From positions 744,001 to 808,000 of the forward strand of contig NZ_AP029018.1 of assembly GCF_037076525.1 (NCBI RefSeq): a stretch of 64,000 nucleotides of DNA, written 5' to 3'. The DNA is from Selenomonas sp. TAMA-11512. GTDB lineage: Bacteria > Bacillota > Negativicutes > Selenomonadales > Selenomonadaceae. Position 1 is the stretch's first letter, and every line of letters starts with the position of its first letter. Shown one piece after another: positions 52,001-59,873 of the stretch. Under the pieces are notes generated by a model that saw nothing but the letters and a program-made list of their open reading frames with translations, ran no database searches and was not told where the DNA came from. A program made the translations under genes and the position numbers.

Positions 52001-52513
52001 TTTGACGAGATGAAAGCGGCGCTTGGGAATCTTGAGATTGTCGCGGAAGACTTGGGCGTCATCACGGATGCCGTTGAGAAGCTGCGCGATGACTGCGGCT
52101 TCCCGGGGATGAAGGTGCTGCACTTCTCGCTTTTCCTCAATGACAAGAAGCGGATCGGCTTCCGCGCACCGGAGAACAGCGTCATCTATACGGGAACGCA
52201 CGATAACAACACGACGGTCGGCTGGTTCCTCGAAGATCTCGACCTTGAGACACAGGCGGCAGTGGCGGAGCTCCTGGGCGTGAACAAGGAGAAGCCGAAG
52301 GATGTGGCGCATGCTCTCATCGAGTTTGCCTATGCTTCGGAGTCGCGTCTTGCCATCATTCCGATGCAGGATGTCCGCAAGATGTCGAGTCGTTCGCGCA
52401 TGAACCTGCCGGGCACGGTGGGCGTCAACTGGCGCTGGTGCCTTAAGGACGAGTCGCACAGGGAGGAAGACGCGAAGTTCCTGCGGGAGCTGGCAGAGAA
52501 ATATGAGAGGTGA
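49064..52513 (+). CDS. fusion of a GH13 alpha-amylase-family glycosidase and a GH77 4-alpha-glucanotransferase
   Basis: A 1149-aa two-enzyme protein. After an N-terminal Ig-like starch-binding segment (about 10-120), a GH13 barrel (about 135-560) shows I-Y-L-N-P-V-F near 223, D-G-V-F-S-H near 265, G-W-R-L-D-V-I-D-E (nucleophile Asp), V-G-E-V-W-E-D (acid Glu) and I-D-S-H-D; it fits neopullulanase/maltodextrinase-like enzymes. From about residue 660 a complete MalQ (amylomaltase) domain begins with G-I-L-L-H-P-T-S-L-P-S-P-Y-G-I-G-D-L-G and contains R-I-D-H-F-R-G-F, V-A-E-D-L-G and T-G-T-H-D-N-N-T. There is no signal peptide, so it acts in the cytoplasm, trimming and rearranging maltodextrins from glycogen. 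ATG 49064 lies behind a weak GGGAGG. It is downstream of the glgA terminator. Confidence 0.93.
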   Translation: MSRREAEHNSQDVFFRSPVGAAEAGSTVQLGIRMKDCEPQTKVILRLWQESAGEKLIELANVSTKNEKDCFYRTSIEMPKKGGLLWYYFIITSPDEETWYYGNNMEHLGGLGGAYDGVPPSFQITVYNKGAKTPDWMKTAVMYQIFPDRFYRKGNGLIEKKGAVIHASWEDQPCYYKDVDTKEIVHYDFFGGNLKGIEEKLPYLQELGISLIYLNPVFESPSNHHYDTGDYHKIDPLLGTNEDFEHLIEKAREHGIRLIIDGVFSHTGSDSIYFNRDDNYESLGAFQSPLSPYYEWYNFHKYPYEYDSWWGFSTLPNVNETTPSYMDFIIRDENSVLRHWMKAGISGWRLDVIDELPEKFTQTFYQEMKKIDPDAVLVGEVWEDASNKIAYGVPREYLCGQEIDSAMNYPFRKAVLDFLLNWVDGRQTMRILESLRENYPKENFYVMMNLIDSHDVERAITLLGEAPFYDGMPAIHQSRFKLDAEHYTLGCLRLQLASMWQMTYPGTPCVYYGDEIGMQGFRDPYNRAPYAWSNPDEDLLAWYRKLIRLRNEHPALQTGDFLPLYSEGHVLSYARTIQAGVDAFGRQQKNESFVVVLNRSRDQAANISIEVGDFADGAFENALDPEERIDVLRGKIALKVPPLSGRIYRLVPKVRRYERKAGILLHPTSLPSPYGIGDLGGSAYSFVDFLQEAGQKVWQILPLNPVGFGYSPYQSPSAFAGNPMLISLDQLVDTGLLLRRDVKQPNDTSTAFIDYERVWSFKRKQLRKAFEAFKKQGFSAEYKAFTAKEDYWLEDYALFEAIKEDSSDRAWYEWEDGLKRRQPEELRKIRERLADEADFHKFLQYHFHRQWRRLKEYAKERGIKIMGDMPIFVSHDSVDVWTHQHLFKLNPDGTAKTVAGVPPDYFSATGQLWGNPQYDWTAMKKDGYAWWKSRFKKLAEQVDIIRIDHFRGFESYWEVDAKAKTAVNGSWVKGPGKPFFDEMKAALGNLEIVAEDLGVITDAVEKLRDDCGFPGMKVLHFSLFLNDKKRIGFRAPENSVIYTGTHDNNTTVGWFLEDLDLETQAAVAELLGVNKEKPKDVAHALIEFAYASESRLAIIPMQDVRKMSSRSRMNLPGTVGVNWRWCLKDESHREEDAKFLRELAEKYER

Positions 52514-52521
52514 TCAAGGAT

Positions 52522-53220
52522 ATGGCAGAGGGAAGTCTTGTCTACACAACGAAGAAGAAGTGCCCTGTCTGCGATGGAGAGGTTCGCGTTCATAAGCTGC
52601 GCTCGAAGATACCGATGGAGAAGACGGACGTCGATATGTGCGTGCACTATGCCGGCGTCAATGCCTACGCGTACCGCATCTGGATCTGTGAGCACTGCGG
52701 GTATGCGGAGGATGAGGCGCACTTTACGAACGGCATATCGGAGCGCGCCAAGGAGAAGATCCGGGCGTTTCTGAACGGCCGCAAGATCGGTCTGCAGTTT
52801 CATGAGGAGCGCACCTTGGACGACGGCATCGCGGCGCTGAAGCTTGCGATCTACTACGCGAAGCTCACCGGAGAGGAGACGCAGGCGCACCTTGCCGGAC
52901 TCAATGTGAATCTCGCGTGGATCTTCCGTGAAAAGGGTGACTCGGAGAATGAAGCGGCGTTTTTGCGTGCCGCCGCAGAGCTCTATGAAAAGTCCCTGAT
53001 GACGGAGAACTGGCCGCAGGGATCGATGACGGATACGACCTGCTCCTACATGATTTCCGCGATTTACTATGAGCTGCAGGAGTATGATCATGCGGCGAAG
53101 TTCCTGAGTCCCATCATACAGGACAAGAGCCTGGAGACGAAGGAACCGCAGATATATAAAAAGGCAAAGGAGCTATGGACGGATTTGCGCGATGCGATGA
53201 AGGCGAAGGAAAAGGCATAA
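52522..53220 (+). CDS. DUF2225 family protein with paired CxxC motifs
   Basis: A 232-aa protein. C-P-V-C near residue 15 and C-E-H-C-G near 55 suggest a zinc ribbon in the N-terminal domain. The C-terminal about 140 residues are helical with TPR-like spacing (A-A-L-K-L-A-I-Y-Y-A-K and A-A-E-L-Y-E-K-S-L), ending K-A-K-E-K-A. This matches the uncharacterised DUF2225 family of Firmicutes. ATG 52522 is preceded by GAGGTGAT overlapping the stop of the glucanotransferase gene, so the two are translationally linked. The function is unknown. Confidence 0.8.
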   Translation: MAEGSLVYTTKKKCPVCDGEVRVHKLRSKIPMEKTDVDMCVHYAGVNAYAYRIWICEHCGYAEDEAHFTNGISERAKEKIRAFLNGRKIGLQFHEERTLDDGIAALKLAIYYAKLTGEETQAHLAGLNVNLAWIFREKGDSENEAAFLRAAAELYEKSLMTENWPQGSMTDTTCSYMISAIYYELQEYDHAAKFLSPIIQDKSLETKEPQIYKKAKELWTDLRDAMKAKEKA

Positions 53221-53242
53221 CGCCTGCGTTATAAAGGGAGAT

Positions 53243-54922
53243 GTGAATTTGCGTAAACTGGCAGCGTTATTTATGATTTGTGCTGCGGCAGCTGTGCTTG
53301 TCGGAGCTTTGGGTACGGGCGACGCGGCGGCGAAGGCAAAGGAGAAAAAGGTCGAGCCGCCGGCGAAGACCATTCTATTCATACCGCACGATAATCGGCC
53401 GATTTCCGACAAGCAGACGGCGGCTGTCGTCCGCGAGCTCGGGTACGAAGTCATTGTGCCCCCTGACGACATGTTGGGCAGCCGCACGGATATCGGCCAC
53501 CCGGATGCTCTGTGGGAGTGGGTGGAAGCGAACATCGGACGGGCAAAGGCGGCGGTCATCGCCTCCGACTCCATGCTCTACGGCAGTCTCGTCGGCTCCC
53601 GCAAGCACGAGGAGACACAGGAAGATATCCTGCGCCGTGTCGCGCGATTCCGGGAGCTCAAGCAGAAGAATCTCGGGACGCCGCTCTATGTCTTCGGCTC
53701 CATCATGCGCACGCCTCGCTCCGGCGAGGCTTCGGGCACGGAAGAGCCGGCCTACTACAGGAACTACGGCGCCGATATCTTCCGCTATACGGCGCTCAAG
53801 GACAAGCAGGAGATGGAGGGGCTCAATCGACGCGAGCAGAAGGAGTACAAGTTCCTGGAGGAGCTCATTCCGCAAAAGTCCCTGGACGACTGGATGAGCC
53901 GCCGCAGCAAGAACTTTGTCGCCAATAAGGCGCTGATCGATCTCACCAGAAAGGATGTGCTTTCGTACTTCCTCCTGGGGCGTGATGACAATGCTCCGTA
54001 TTCGCAGACGCATCTGGAAAGCCGCAAGCTGCAGGAGTACAGCGCGGGTCTCGGTGCATCAAAGTACCAGTCGATGGCAGGTATCGATGAAAGCGCCATG
54101 CTCCTGTTGACGCGTGCCGTCAACAACATGGAGCACGACGTCCCGTTTATCCATGTCAAGTACAATGTCGGCAGCGGGCCGAAGACGATCCCCGCATACT
54201 CGGATGAGACCGTCGACGCCTCTGTGCGCGCGGCGATTGCGGCTGCCGGGGCAATGCTTGTCAATGCGCCGGAAAAGGCGGACTTCCTGCTCGCGGTCAA
54301 TACGAATCCGAACGGCAAGACGTATGAGGCAAATACGCCGATGAACGACGGCAAGAAGCGCGACGGAACGGACAGCTTCCTGCGCATCGTCGAGGGCTTC
54401 CTGGCGGAAGGACGTCCTGTGGGCATTGCGGATATTGCCTATGCGAACGGCTCGGATAACGCCATGATGGACGAGCTCAAAAAGAGGGGGCTGCTCTTCA
54501 AGCTGCGCGCATACTCCGGATGGAATACGCCGACGAACAGCACCGGCTTCGTCATCGGCGAAGGCATCCTCGCGAACCGAATGAATGATGATTCGAGAGA
54601 CCGTCTGCTGCTTGCGCGCTATCTCGATGACTGGGCATACCAGGCGAACATCCGCACAAGCATCGCTCGTCAGCTCGGCTGGCTGCGCGGCTCTGGGGCC
54701 TACTCGAACATCGACGACAAGATGCTCGGCATTGTCTATCGCGCGGAGCGCCTGATGCGCGAGTTCGCGGATGAAAACCTGCCGCCGTTTTCCTCGCTTC
54801 ACAGAATCGAAGTGCGCTTCCCGTGGAATCGCATGTTTGAAGCGGATATCATCCTTGGCGACAGCGACCGTCACTATGACCTCCTCGATACGGACAAGAG
54901 ATTTTTCATCAAAAAGAAATAA
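53243..54922 (+). CDS. exported DUF4127 family protein
   Basis: A 559-aa protein with an N-terminal signal peptide (K-L-A-A-L-F-M-I-C-A-A-A-A-V-L-V, cleavage near A-A-A-K). The family start is P-H-D-N-R-P-I-S-D-K-Q, followed by P-P-D-D-M-L-G near 75 and A-S-D-S-M-L-Y-G-S-L-V-G near 110. D-E-S-A-M near 290 and a G-S-D-N-A-M-M segment near 410 are further conserved points. DUF4127 proteins have no established function that I know of. The start is GTG 53243 or, better spaced from AAAGGGAG, TTG 53249. It follows DUF2225 after 22 bases and is likely co-transcribed. Confidence 0.82.
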   Translation: MNLRKLAALFMICAAAAVLVGALGTGDAAAKAKEKKVEPPAKTILFIPHDNRPISDKQTAAVVRELGYEVIVPPDDMLGSRTDIGHPDALWEWVEANIGRAKAAVIASDSMLYGSLVGSRKHEETQEDILRRVARFRELKQKNLGTPLYVFGSIMRTPRSGEASGTEEPAYYRNYGADIFRYTALKDKQEMEGLNRREQKEYKFLEELIPQKSLDDWMSRRSKNFVANKALIDLTRKDVLSYFLLGRDDNAPYSQTHLESRKLQEYSAGLGASKYQSMAGIDESAMLLLTRAVNNMEHDVPFIHVKYNVGSGPKTIPAYSDETVDASVRAAIAAAGAMLVNAPEKADFLLAVNTNPNGKTYEANTPMNDGKKRDGTDSFLRIVEGFLAEGRPVGIADIAYANGSDNAMMDELKKRGLLFKLRAYSGWNTPTNSTGFVIGEGILANRMNDDSRDRLLLARYLDDWAYQANIRTSIARQLGWLRGSGAYSNIDDKMLGIVYRAERLMREFADENLPPFSSLHRIEVRFPWNRMFEADIILGDSDRHYDLLDTDKRFFIKKK

Positions 54923-54928
54923 GGAAAA

Positions 54929-54964
54929 GGAGCGGTCTTTGCGGCGAATCGCAAAGACCGCTCC
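54929..54964. terminator. 15-bp stem hairpin after the DUF4127 gene
   Basis: GGAGCGGTCTTTGCG pairs perfectly with CGCAAAGACCGCTCC around a 6-nt loop. On the plus strand no T run follows, but on the minus strand it is followed by TTTTCC, so it may protect an mRNA end or stop antisense transcription. Confidence 0.55.
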
Positions 54965-54999
54965 CCGTCAAGAGAACAAAAAAAATATAAGATTTTTAT

Positions 55000-55030
55000 G
55001 GTCGGCAGAGTCATCTGTCGGCCAGTTTTT
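55000..55030 (+). terminator. rho-independent terminator
   Basis: GGTCGGCAGA (55000-55009), GTCA loop, TCTGTCGGCC (55014-55023), then AGTTTTT. Confidence 0.85.
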
Positions 55031-55143
55031 ATGCAGCGATAGCAAGGATATGGTTCTCTTAGGTTTCGGTGTACTCGCACTCGATTGCTGTGTAACAGGT
55101 ATCAATCATTCGGATTAAGTTGCTTTTTCGTAATGGTTCAGGA

Positions 55144-55184
55144 TTGATTTTTTGCACCTAAAAGTATATAATTTTGGGTGCAAA
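55144..55184 (+). promoter_or_regulatory. promoter and operator of the abi pair
   Basis: TTGATT 55144-55149, 17-bp spacer, TATAAT 55167-55172. The inverted repeats TTTGCACC (55151-55158) and GGTGCAAA (55177-55184) flank the -10, ideal for repression by the AbiEi-type antitoxin, which in known systems autoregulates through inverted repeats. Confidence 0.75.
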
Positions 55185-55196
55185 GAGGTGATTTAT

Positions 55197-55802
55197 ATGA
55201 ATTATATAACAAGCCAAATAAAAAACATTATGTCGGAAAACCAAGGAAAAATATTTTCTATTAATGATTTCTATAATCTTGGAACAAAGAACACAATTAA
55301 GTCTGTCTTATATAGATTAAGTGAAGAAAATCAGATTACAAGGCTTATGGACGGACTGTATATAAAACCGAAATACAGCGAGATTTTAAAAGAGTATTCT
55401 TATCCTGATGCTAATGAGGTTGCTGAAAAGCTTGCGGATAAATTTTCTTGGACAATAGCTCCTGCAGGAGATACAGCCCTTAACTATACAGGTTTATCCA
55501 CTCAAGTTCCCAATGAATATATCTATATTTCAGATGGTGCATATAGAGAGTATTTGTATAGAGATAAAAAGCTGATCTTTAAACACACAACAAATAGAAA
55601 CATAACAGCTTATTCCAGAGAATTGTCTATTCTCATACAGGCAATTAAGGCGTTGGGCAAAGACGGTATTAGTGAAGAAGATATTGGAAAACTGGCTATA
55701 TTTGCTAAAGGTATTAAGGAAGATTTGAAGCAAGATACTTTAAAACTGCCTTTTTGGATAAGGGAAGTTTTAGGAAAGATACAGGAGATCAACCATGAGT
55801 AA
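55197..55802 (+). CDS. AbiEi-like antitoxin / transcriptional regulator (DUF6088 type)
   Basis: A 201-aa protein with an N-terminal winged-helix domain (about 5-60: I-F-S-I-N-D-F-Y-N-L-G-T-K-N-T-I-K-S-V-L), then I-T-R-L-M-D-G-L-Y-I-K-P, typical of AbiEi/DUF6088 antitoxins. The C-terminal part includes D-T-A-L-N-Y-T-G-L-S-T-Q-V-P, the conserved G-L-x-T-Q region. GAGGTGATTT precedes ATG 55197; an upstream in-frame ATG lies in the operator. The stop overlaps the toxin start by 8 bases. Codon use is clearly A/T-rich compared with the window, so the pair is probably acquired. It looks intact, but its toxin is destroyed. Confidence 0.88.
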   Translation: MNYITSQIKNIMSENQGKIFSINDFYNLGTKNTIKSVLYRLSEENQITRLMDGLYIKPKYSEILKEYSYPDANEVAEKLADKFSWTIAPAGDTALNYTGLSTQVPNEYIYISDGAYREYLYRDKKLIFKHTTNRNITAYSRELSILIQAIKALGKDGISEEDIGKLAIFAKGIKEDLKQDTLKLPFWIREVLGKIQEINHE

Positions 55803-55990
55803 ATTACTGGAAATATCGAATGAAGAATTAGAGCTTGTTATACAGAACACGGCGGATAAACTCAATATGTCGAAGGCGATTGTAGAAAAAGATTTGTGGG
55901 TTTGTATGATTTTAAAGTATCTGTTTAATCAATTTAAACACAGGGATGCTATTGTCTTTAAAGGTGGAACAAGCCTATCTAAAGTTTATA

Positions 55991-57574
55991 ACTCAAACTT
56001 CGCACATCAAAAACATACGTCAGGGTTTGAAAACTCTAGCTCTACAGGTGAAAAAACATGCCGACTATGCACATTTTCGCAGGTTTTGTGACAACAGCAT
56101 CGGCAGTTCCGCAAGAAAGCCTTGCAACAACTCTTGTACCTCCCCCTCATCCAGAAGCATCCGCTCTTGCACGCGTGCGGCAAACAGCGATACAAGAAGC
56201 CGCACCGCTTCCGCATAGCACAGGTCAGAAAGCTCGTCAATCGACAGATAGAATAACTCTCCGATGCTTCGATCGTCTTTGCATTCACGCTGTTCCACCG
56301 CCAGAAACATGTACCTTGTGAATACAATGGAAACATGTGCGGTCATCGCATCATACGAGAGGGAGCGGCAATCCTTCTCCAAGCGAAGATAACTCTTACA
56401 TACCTTGAAGAACACCTCGATATCCCAACGTTTTCCATAGATGCGGATCACTTCCTCCTCCATAAGGTGCATATCCGTTGTTACCAGAACGAGCCAGTCC
56501 TTGCGATTGTTACGGTTTCGAACAAAGACAAGGCGGACGGGAATGGATTCGTTTCCCTTGCGGGCGGTTGCTTCGACCGACAGCAGATACTTCGAGCGAC
56601 CACGATGTTTCCGATGCTTCCTGTAGATCGCCTGCACATCCTGCATCACACCTTCATGGAGGTAGTGAACCTTTTCCGTTTTCTTCGCCATCGCGACGAC
56701 CTCATACCCAAGTTTGTGAATGCGCAGGAGTGATGCCGGAGAGCAGAACCATGTGTCGAAGAGAACATGACGTGCAGGAATTGCCGCAGCCTTCGCTTCT
56801 GCGAGAAGGTGGAGCATGACCTCGGTTGCCTTCCTTTGTGCAAGTTTACGTCCTTTGCCGCCGCTCGTGCGTGCATCCACCTTCTCGGAAGAGGCACACA
56901 GACGGTTCTTCCGGTTCTCGGTCGACATAAGCGTGTGGCTGACGGGCAGGAGTGTATTGCCATCCGACCAGCAGAGTGTGAACATACGGAATCCGTAGGA
57001 GTATTCCTTTTTGGCATGGTCGTAAAGACGCGCCAGGAGTTCGACTTTCTTGGAGCGGGCGCGGTGATAGATGGAGTCGTCGAGGATGAGGACGTTGACC
57101 CGATCCGTGCTTGTGAGAGGGGCAATGGTGGAGCGAATGATGGTTGCTGCGAGCAGCGTAGTGAATCTTCGCCAATGGATATGGCAGGAGTTCATGAAGC
57201 GGTAGAAGGTATCCTTGGCAAAAAGGGCCGTATTGGGCTGGAGATGAATCTGCATGAAGAAAGAGCGCCGGGCAAAGGCGGAAGAGAACGCAGCGAGGAA
57301 GATGTCGAGGACGGGGACGCCGCGGAATTTGTAGGCGTTCGCAGAGCGCAGGATGCGGCTGACGTGGTAACGTCTGAGGAAATATTGCATTTTGTCGGAA
57401 AGCTGATTTTCAGAATGGTTGGTTTGTGTTATACTGTGCATGGCATGAGCCTCCATTGGATGTTTTTCTTGGTAGTTAAATTATACCAAATGGATGTCGC
57501 TCATGCTATTTTATTTGCTAAGAAGATAGCTATTTCAAGGGTTATGGCAGATTATTTATCTGCGAAGTTTGAGT
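55991..57574. mobile_element. complete IS4-family insertion sequence, 1584 bp
   Basis: 14-bp perfect terminal inverted repeats: ACTCAAACTTCGCA at 55991-56004 and TGCGAAGTTTGAGT at 57561-57574. A 5-bp target duplication TTATA flanks it (55986-55990 and 57575-57579). It carries one transposase gene on the minus strand. Its base composition is GC-richer than the abi host gene. Confidence 0.93.
56065..57441 (-). CDS. IS4-family transposase
   Basis: A 458-aa DDE transposase. The catalytic residues are Asp121/122 in L-I-L-D-D-S, Asp229 in L-F-D-T-W-F and Glu342 in Y-G-K-R-W-D-I-E; the last lies in the Y-x2-R-x3-E-x6-K signature of IS4. The N-terminal region has H-V-S-R-I-L-R-S-A-N-A-Y-K-F-R-G-V-P. 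I chose ATG 57441 because GGAGG stands 8 bases upstream; an ATG five codons earlier contains that site. There is no frameshift or internal stop, so it may be active. Confidence 0.92.
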   Translation of the reverse strand: MHSITQTNHSENQLSDKMQYFLRRYHVSRILRSANAYKFRGVPVLDIFLAAFSSAFARRSFFMQIHLQPNTALFAKDTFYRFMNSCHIHWRRFTTLLAATIIRSTIAPLTSTDRVNVLILDDSIYHRARSKKVELLARLYDHAKKEYSYGFRMFTLCWSDGNTLLPVSHTLMSTENRKNRLCASSEKVDARTSGGKGRKLAQRKATEVMLHLLAEAKAAAIPARHVLFDTWFCSPASLLRIHKLGYEVVAMAKKTEKVHYLHEGVMQDVQAIYRKHRKHRGRSKYLLSVEATARKGNESIPVRLVFVRNRNNRKDWLVLVTTDMHLMEEEVIRIYGKRWDIEVFFKVCKSYLRLEKDCRSLSYDAMTAHVSIVFTRYMFLAVEQRECKDDRSIGELFYLSIDELSDLCYAEAVRLLVSLFAARVQERMLLDEGEVQELLQGFLAELPMLLSQNLRKCA

Positions 57575-58513
57575 TTATAAGTTGATTGAAAGATTTTCAG
57601 AAGATATAGACCTTGCATTGGATTGGAGAGTTTTAGGCTATGGTAAAACAGAACCTTATGAGGACAGAAGCAATACCAAGCAGCTAAAATTCAACGATAA
57701 ATTAAATGAAGATACAAAGGGTTTATTCGTGATGAGTTTCTGCCCGTTCTGCAGAATGATTTTAAAAAGATACTAAAAAATAAAGCATACAGTTTTTATA
57801 TTGATGCGTTTGACGGACAGACAATATGTTTTGACTATCCTAAAAATCATAAAGACAGTTCGATTTTACAAGTGATAAGACTAGAAATTGGAAGCTTGGC
57901 AGAACCGATTCCTGCAAGTAATCAAAAAATAAAGACGCATATTGAAGAAGTCTACCCTGAAGTATTTGATGAAAATATAGAGGTTGTGGCAGTAGACGCC
58001 TTGAGAACCTTTTATGAAAAAATAAGTATACTTCATAGAGAATCAAATCGAGTGAACGGTAATTATCCGACAAGATACTCAAGGCACTTTTATGATGTTT
58101 ATAAAATGATACTTACGGATATTAGAGAAAAAAGCTTTGAAAATATTGAGTTGTTAAAAGCGGTTATTGACTTTAAAAAAAAATTCTATGCAAGTAACTG
58201 GGCAAAATATGATGACATCATAAATGGTAATTTGAAGTTGATACCATCAAAGAAAGGGTTAGAAATCTTTTCAAAAGACTACGATAGTATGAAGAATATG
58301 TTGTTTGGAGAAAAGGTACCGTTTGATAAAATAATCGATTCGCTTAAAGAATATGAGAAAGAGATAAATGATGCTATAAAAAATAAGTGAGTTTATTTTT
58401 GGAGATAGACGGCAGAGAAAATCTATCGTCTTTTTCATGCAATAAAAAAGGATAAAAATGCGAATAAATGATGGCCATAACATTTTGGAGCTTGTAAAAC
58501 AAGGTGTTTTACT

Positions 58514-58679
58514 TAGGGAAGCACTGATAAATGCAGCACAGCCATCTTGGCGTATCTTTTCCGTCCTTTCTGCGTCGGCAAATCCTCCACAGAGCACCAC
58601 TCTGCGTCCGGTTTGCCTCCTTGATAGTACGAAAAATCTGCACCAATCTGACAGACTTCATTTTATCAGCGCTTCCTTA
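58514..58679. repeat. 166-bp inverted-repeat element (long copy B)
   Basis: Left end TAGGGAAGCACTGATAAA and right end TTTATCAGCGCTTCCTTA are inverted repeats with one mismatch and one indel. The interior matches copy A (9923-10090) with about a dozen differences. It sits at the 3' edge of the A/T-rich abi locus. A short reading frame through it is not a gene. Confidence 0.85.
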
Positions 58680-58744
58680 GTGAAACGGAATATCCAAACA
58701 TATACTCATCTCAAAAAATTAAATGGAAATTGACATAAAACACA

Positions 58745-58773
58745 ATGACAAAATGTCTAAAGTATAGTAGAAT
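58745..58773 (+). promoter_or_regulatory. possible promoter of the polyprenyl synthase - tat cluster
   Basis: ATGACA at 58745-58750, 17-bp spacer, TAGAAT at 58768-58773. It is weak but is the best candidate in the gap 58680-58847. Confidence 0.3.
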
Positions 58774-58847
58774 TATCTAATGTATGTCAACGGATTCGTT
58801 TTCTTCGGGAATCGATACAGATAGATTGTGAGTGTGTAGGTGATGGG

Positions 58848-59819
58848 ATGTTCCTAAATACGATGGTTCGTTTGATTCAAAAGGATTTAGAGATGCTTGA
58901 AGAGGAGCTTTTACGCGCGGTCGTCTCACCTGTAGATCGTATCACGGAGATTGGCACGCATCTCGTCAAAGCCGGCGGGAAGCGTCTTCGTCCCGCACTT
59001 TATCTCTTGGCGGCGCGATCGGGCAGGGAGTTTTCCATGGAGCGCGCAATGCCGCTGGCGGTCGCGATAGAGCTTATTCACATGGCGTCGCTTGTCCATG
59101 ACGATGTGCTGGATCACGCGGATCTCCGACGCGGCAAGGAGACGGCGAATGCCCGCTGGGGCAATCAGCAGGCAATCCTGTCGGGAGACTATCTCTTTGC
59201 CAGGGCGTTCTCGCTCGTGGCAGGCGCCGGCTATGGGGACCGGATATCGATGATCCTGTCGAACCTCATCATGGATCTTTCCGTAGGCGAGATCATTCAG
59301 AACATGGAGCTCTACAAGGTCGAGACGATCGAGGCATACGATGAACGCATTGCCAAGAAGACGGCGAACTTCCTCGCAGATTGCTGTGAGATGGGCGGTA
59401 TCGTTGCCGGCCATGACGAGGAAACGCTGTGCGGGCTGCGCACCTATGGAAAGAAGATCGGCATGGCGTTCCAGCTGACCGATGATCTCCTCGATGTTCT
59501 GGGGGACGCGAAGGATATCGGCAAACCCGCGGGACATGATATCGCGGAGGGCATCATCACGCTGCCGTTCCTTCGAGCGCTTGAGACAAGTGCGGAGCGG
59601 GACGAGCTCCGAGCCGTTATTACAAATCCGAACTTATCGGCGGAGGATGTCGAGCGGGCGCTTGCCATTGTCCGAGCCGGTGACGGTGCGGACTATACGA
59701 GAAAGCGCGTCCATGCGCTCCTCGAGGAGGCAAAAGCCGCGCTGCCGAAGGCGCTGCCCAAGGATATCGTCAAGACGTATTGTGAAGCGGCGGACCATAT
59801 AGCGAAGAGAAACAAATAA
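58848..59819 (+). CDS. polyprenyl (heptaprenyl-type) diphosphate synthase, catalytic chain
   Basis: A 323-aa trans-isoprenyl diphosphate synthase making the long side chain of menaquinone. Region I: K-R-L-R-P-A-L near residues 45-51 and the first Asp-rich motif D-D-V-L-D near 84-88. The second is D-D-L-L-D near 211-215, followed by K-P-A-G-H-D. It resembles HepT/component II; component I is not nearby, so it may act alone. It stands upstream of tat genes and of ubiD/ubiA, which suits quinone synthesis. ATG 58848 has only a weak GGTGATGG; ATG 58863 is the alternative. Confidence 0.9.
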   Translation: MFLNTMVRLIQKDLEMLEEELLRAVVSPVDRITEIGTHLVKAGGKRLRPALYLLAARSGREFSMERAMPLAVAIELIHMASLVHDDVLDHADLRRGKETANARWGNQQAILSGDYLFARAFSLVAGAGYGDRISMILSNLIMDLSVGEIIQNMELYKVETIEAYDERIAKKTANFLADCCEMGGIVAGHDEETLCGLRTYGKKIGMAFQLTDDLLDVLGDAKDIGKPAGHDIAEGIITLPFLRALETSAERDELRAVITNPNLSAEDVERALAIVRAGDGADYTRKRVHALLEEAKAALPKALPKDIVKTYCEAADHIAKRNK

Positions 59820-59873
59820 CGCCGTTCAGAGAGACTCTCGTTGGAGAACGGCAGAAAAGCAGGAGGAAGAAAT

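Larger units (their letters stand above)
55795..58390 (+). pseudogene. AbiEii-type toxin (nucleotidyltransferase), interrupted by an IS4-family element and frameshifted
   Basis: The N-terminal part (55795-55990) reads to the nucleotidyltransferase motif F-K-G-G-T-S-L-S-K-V-Y. The sequence resumes at 57575 with K-L-I-E-R-F-S-E-D-I-D-L-A-L-D-W, joining the GG(T/S)-S and D-x-D motifs of the AbiEii/MenT family when the insert and one TTATA copy are removed. A second lesion, a one-base shift near 57720-57735, moves the reading from G-L-F to R-D-E-F-L-P-V-L-Q-N-D-F; from there the frame is open to TGA 58388-58390. Intact members transfer nucleotides to tRNA or proteins and cause abortive infection. 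This copy cannot make a full toxin. Confidence 0.9.

Noticed and set aside
58458-58733. 91-aa open frame at the abi locus border
   Set aside because: It runs through the inverted-repeat element and encodes nothing recognisable.
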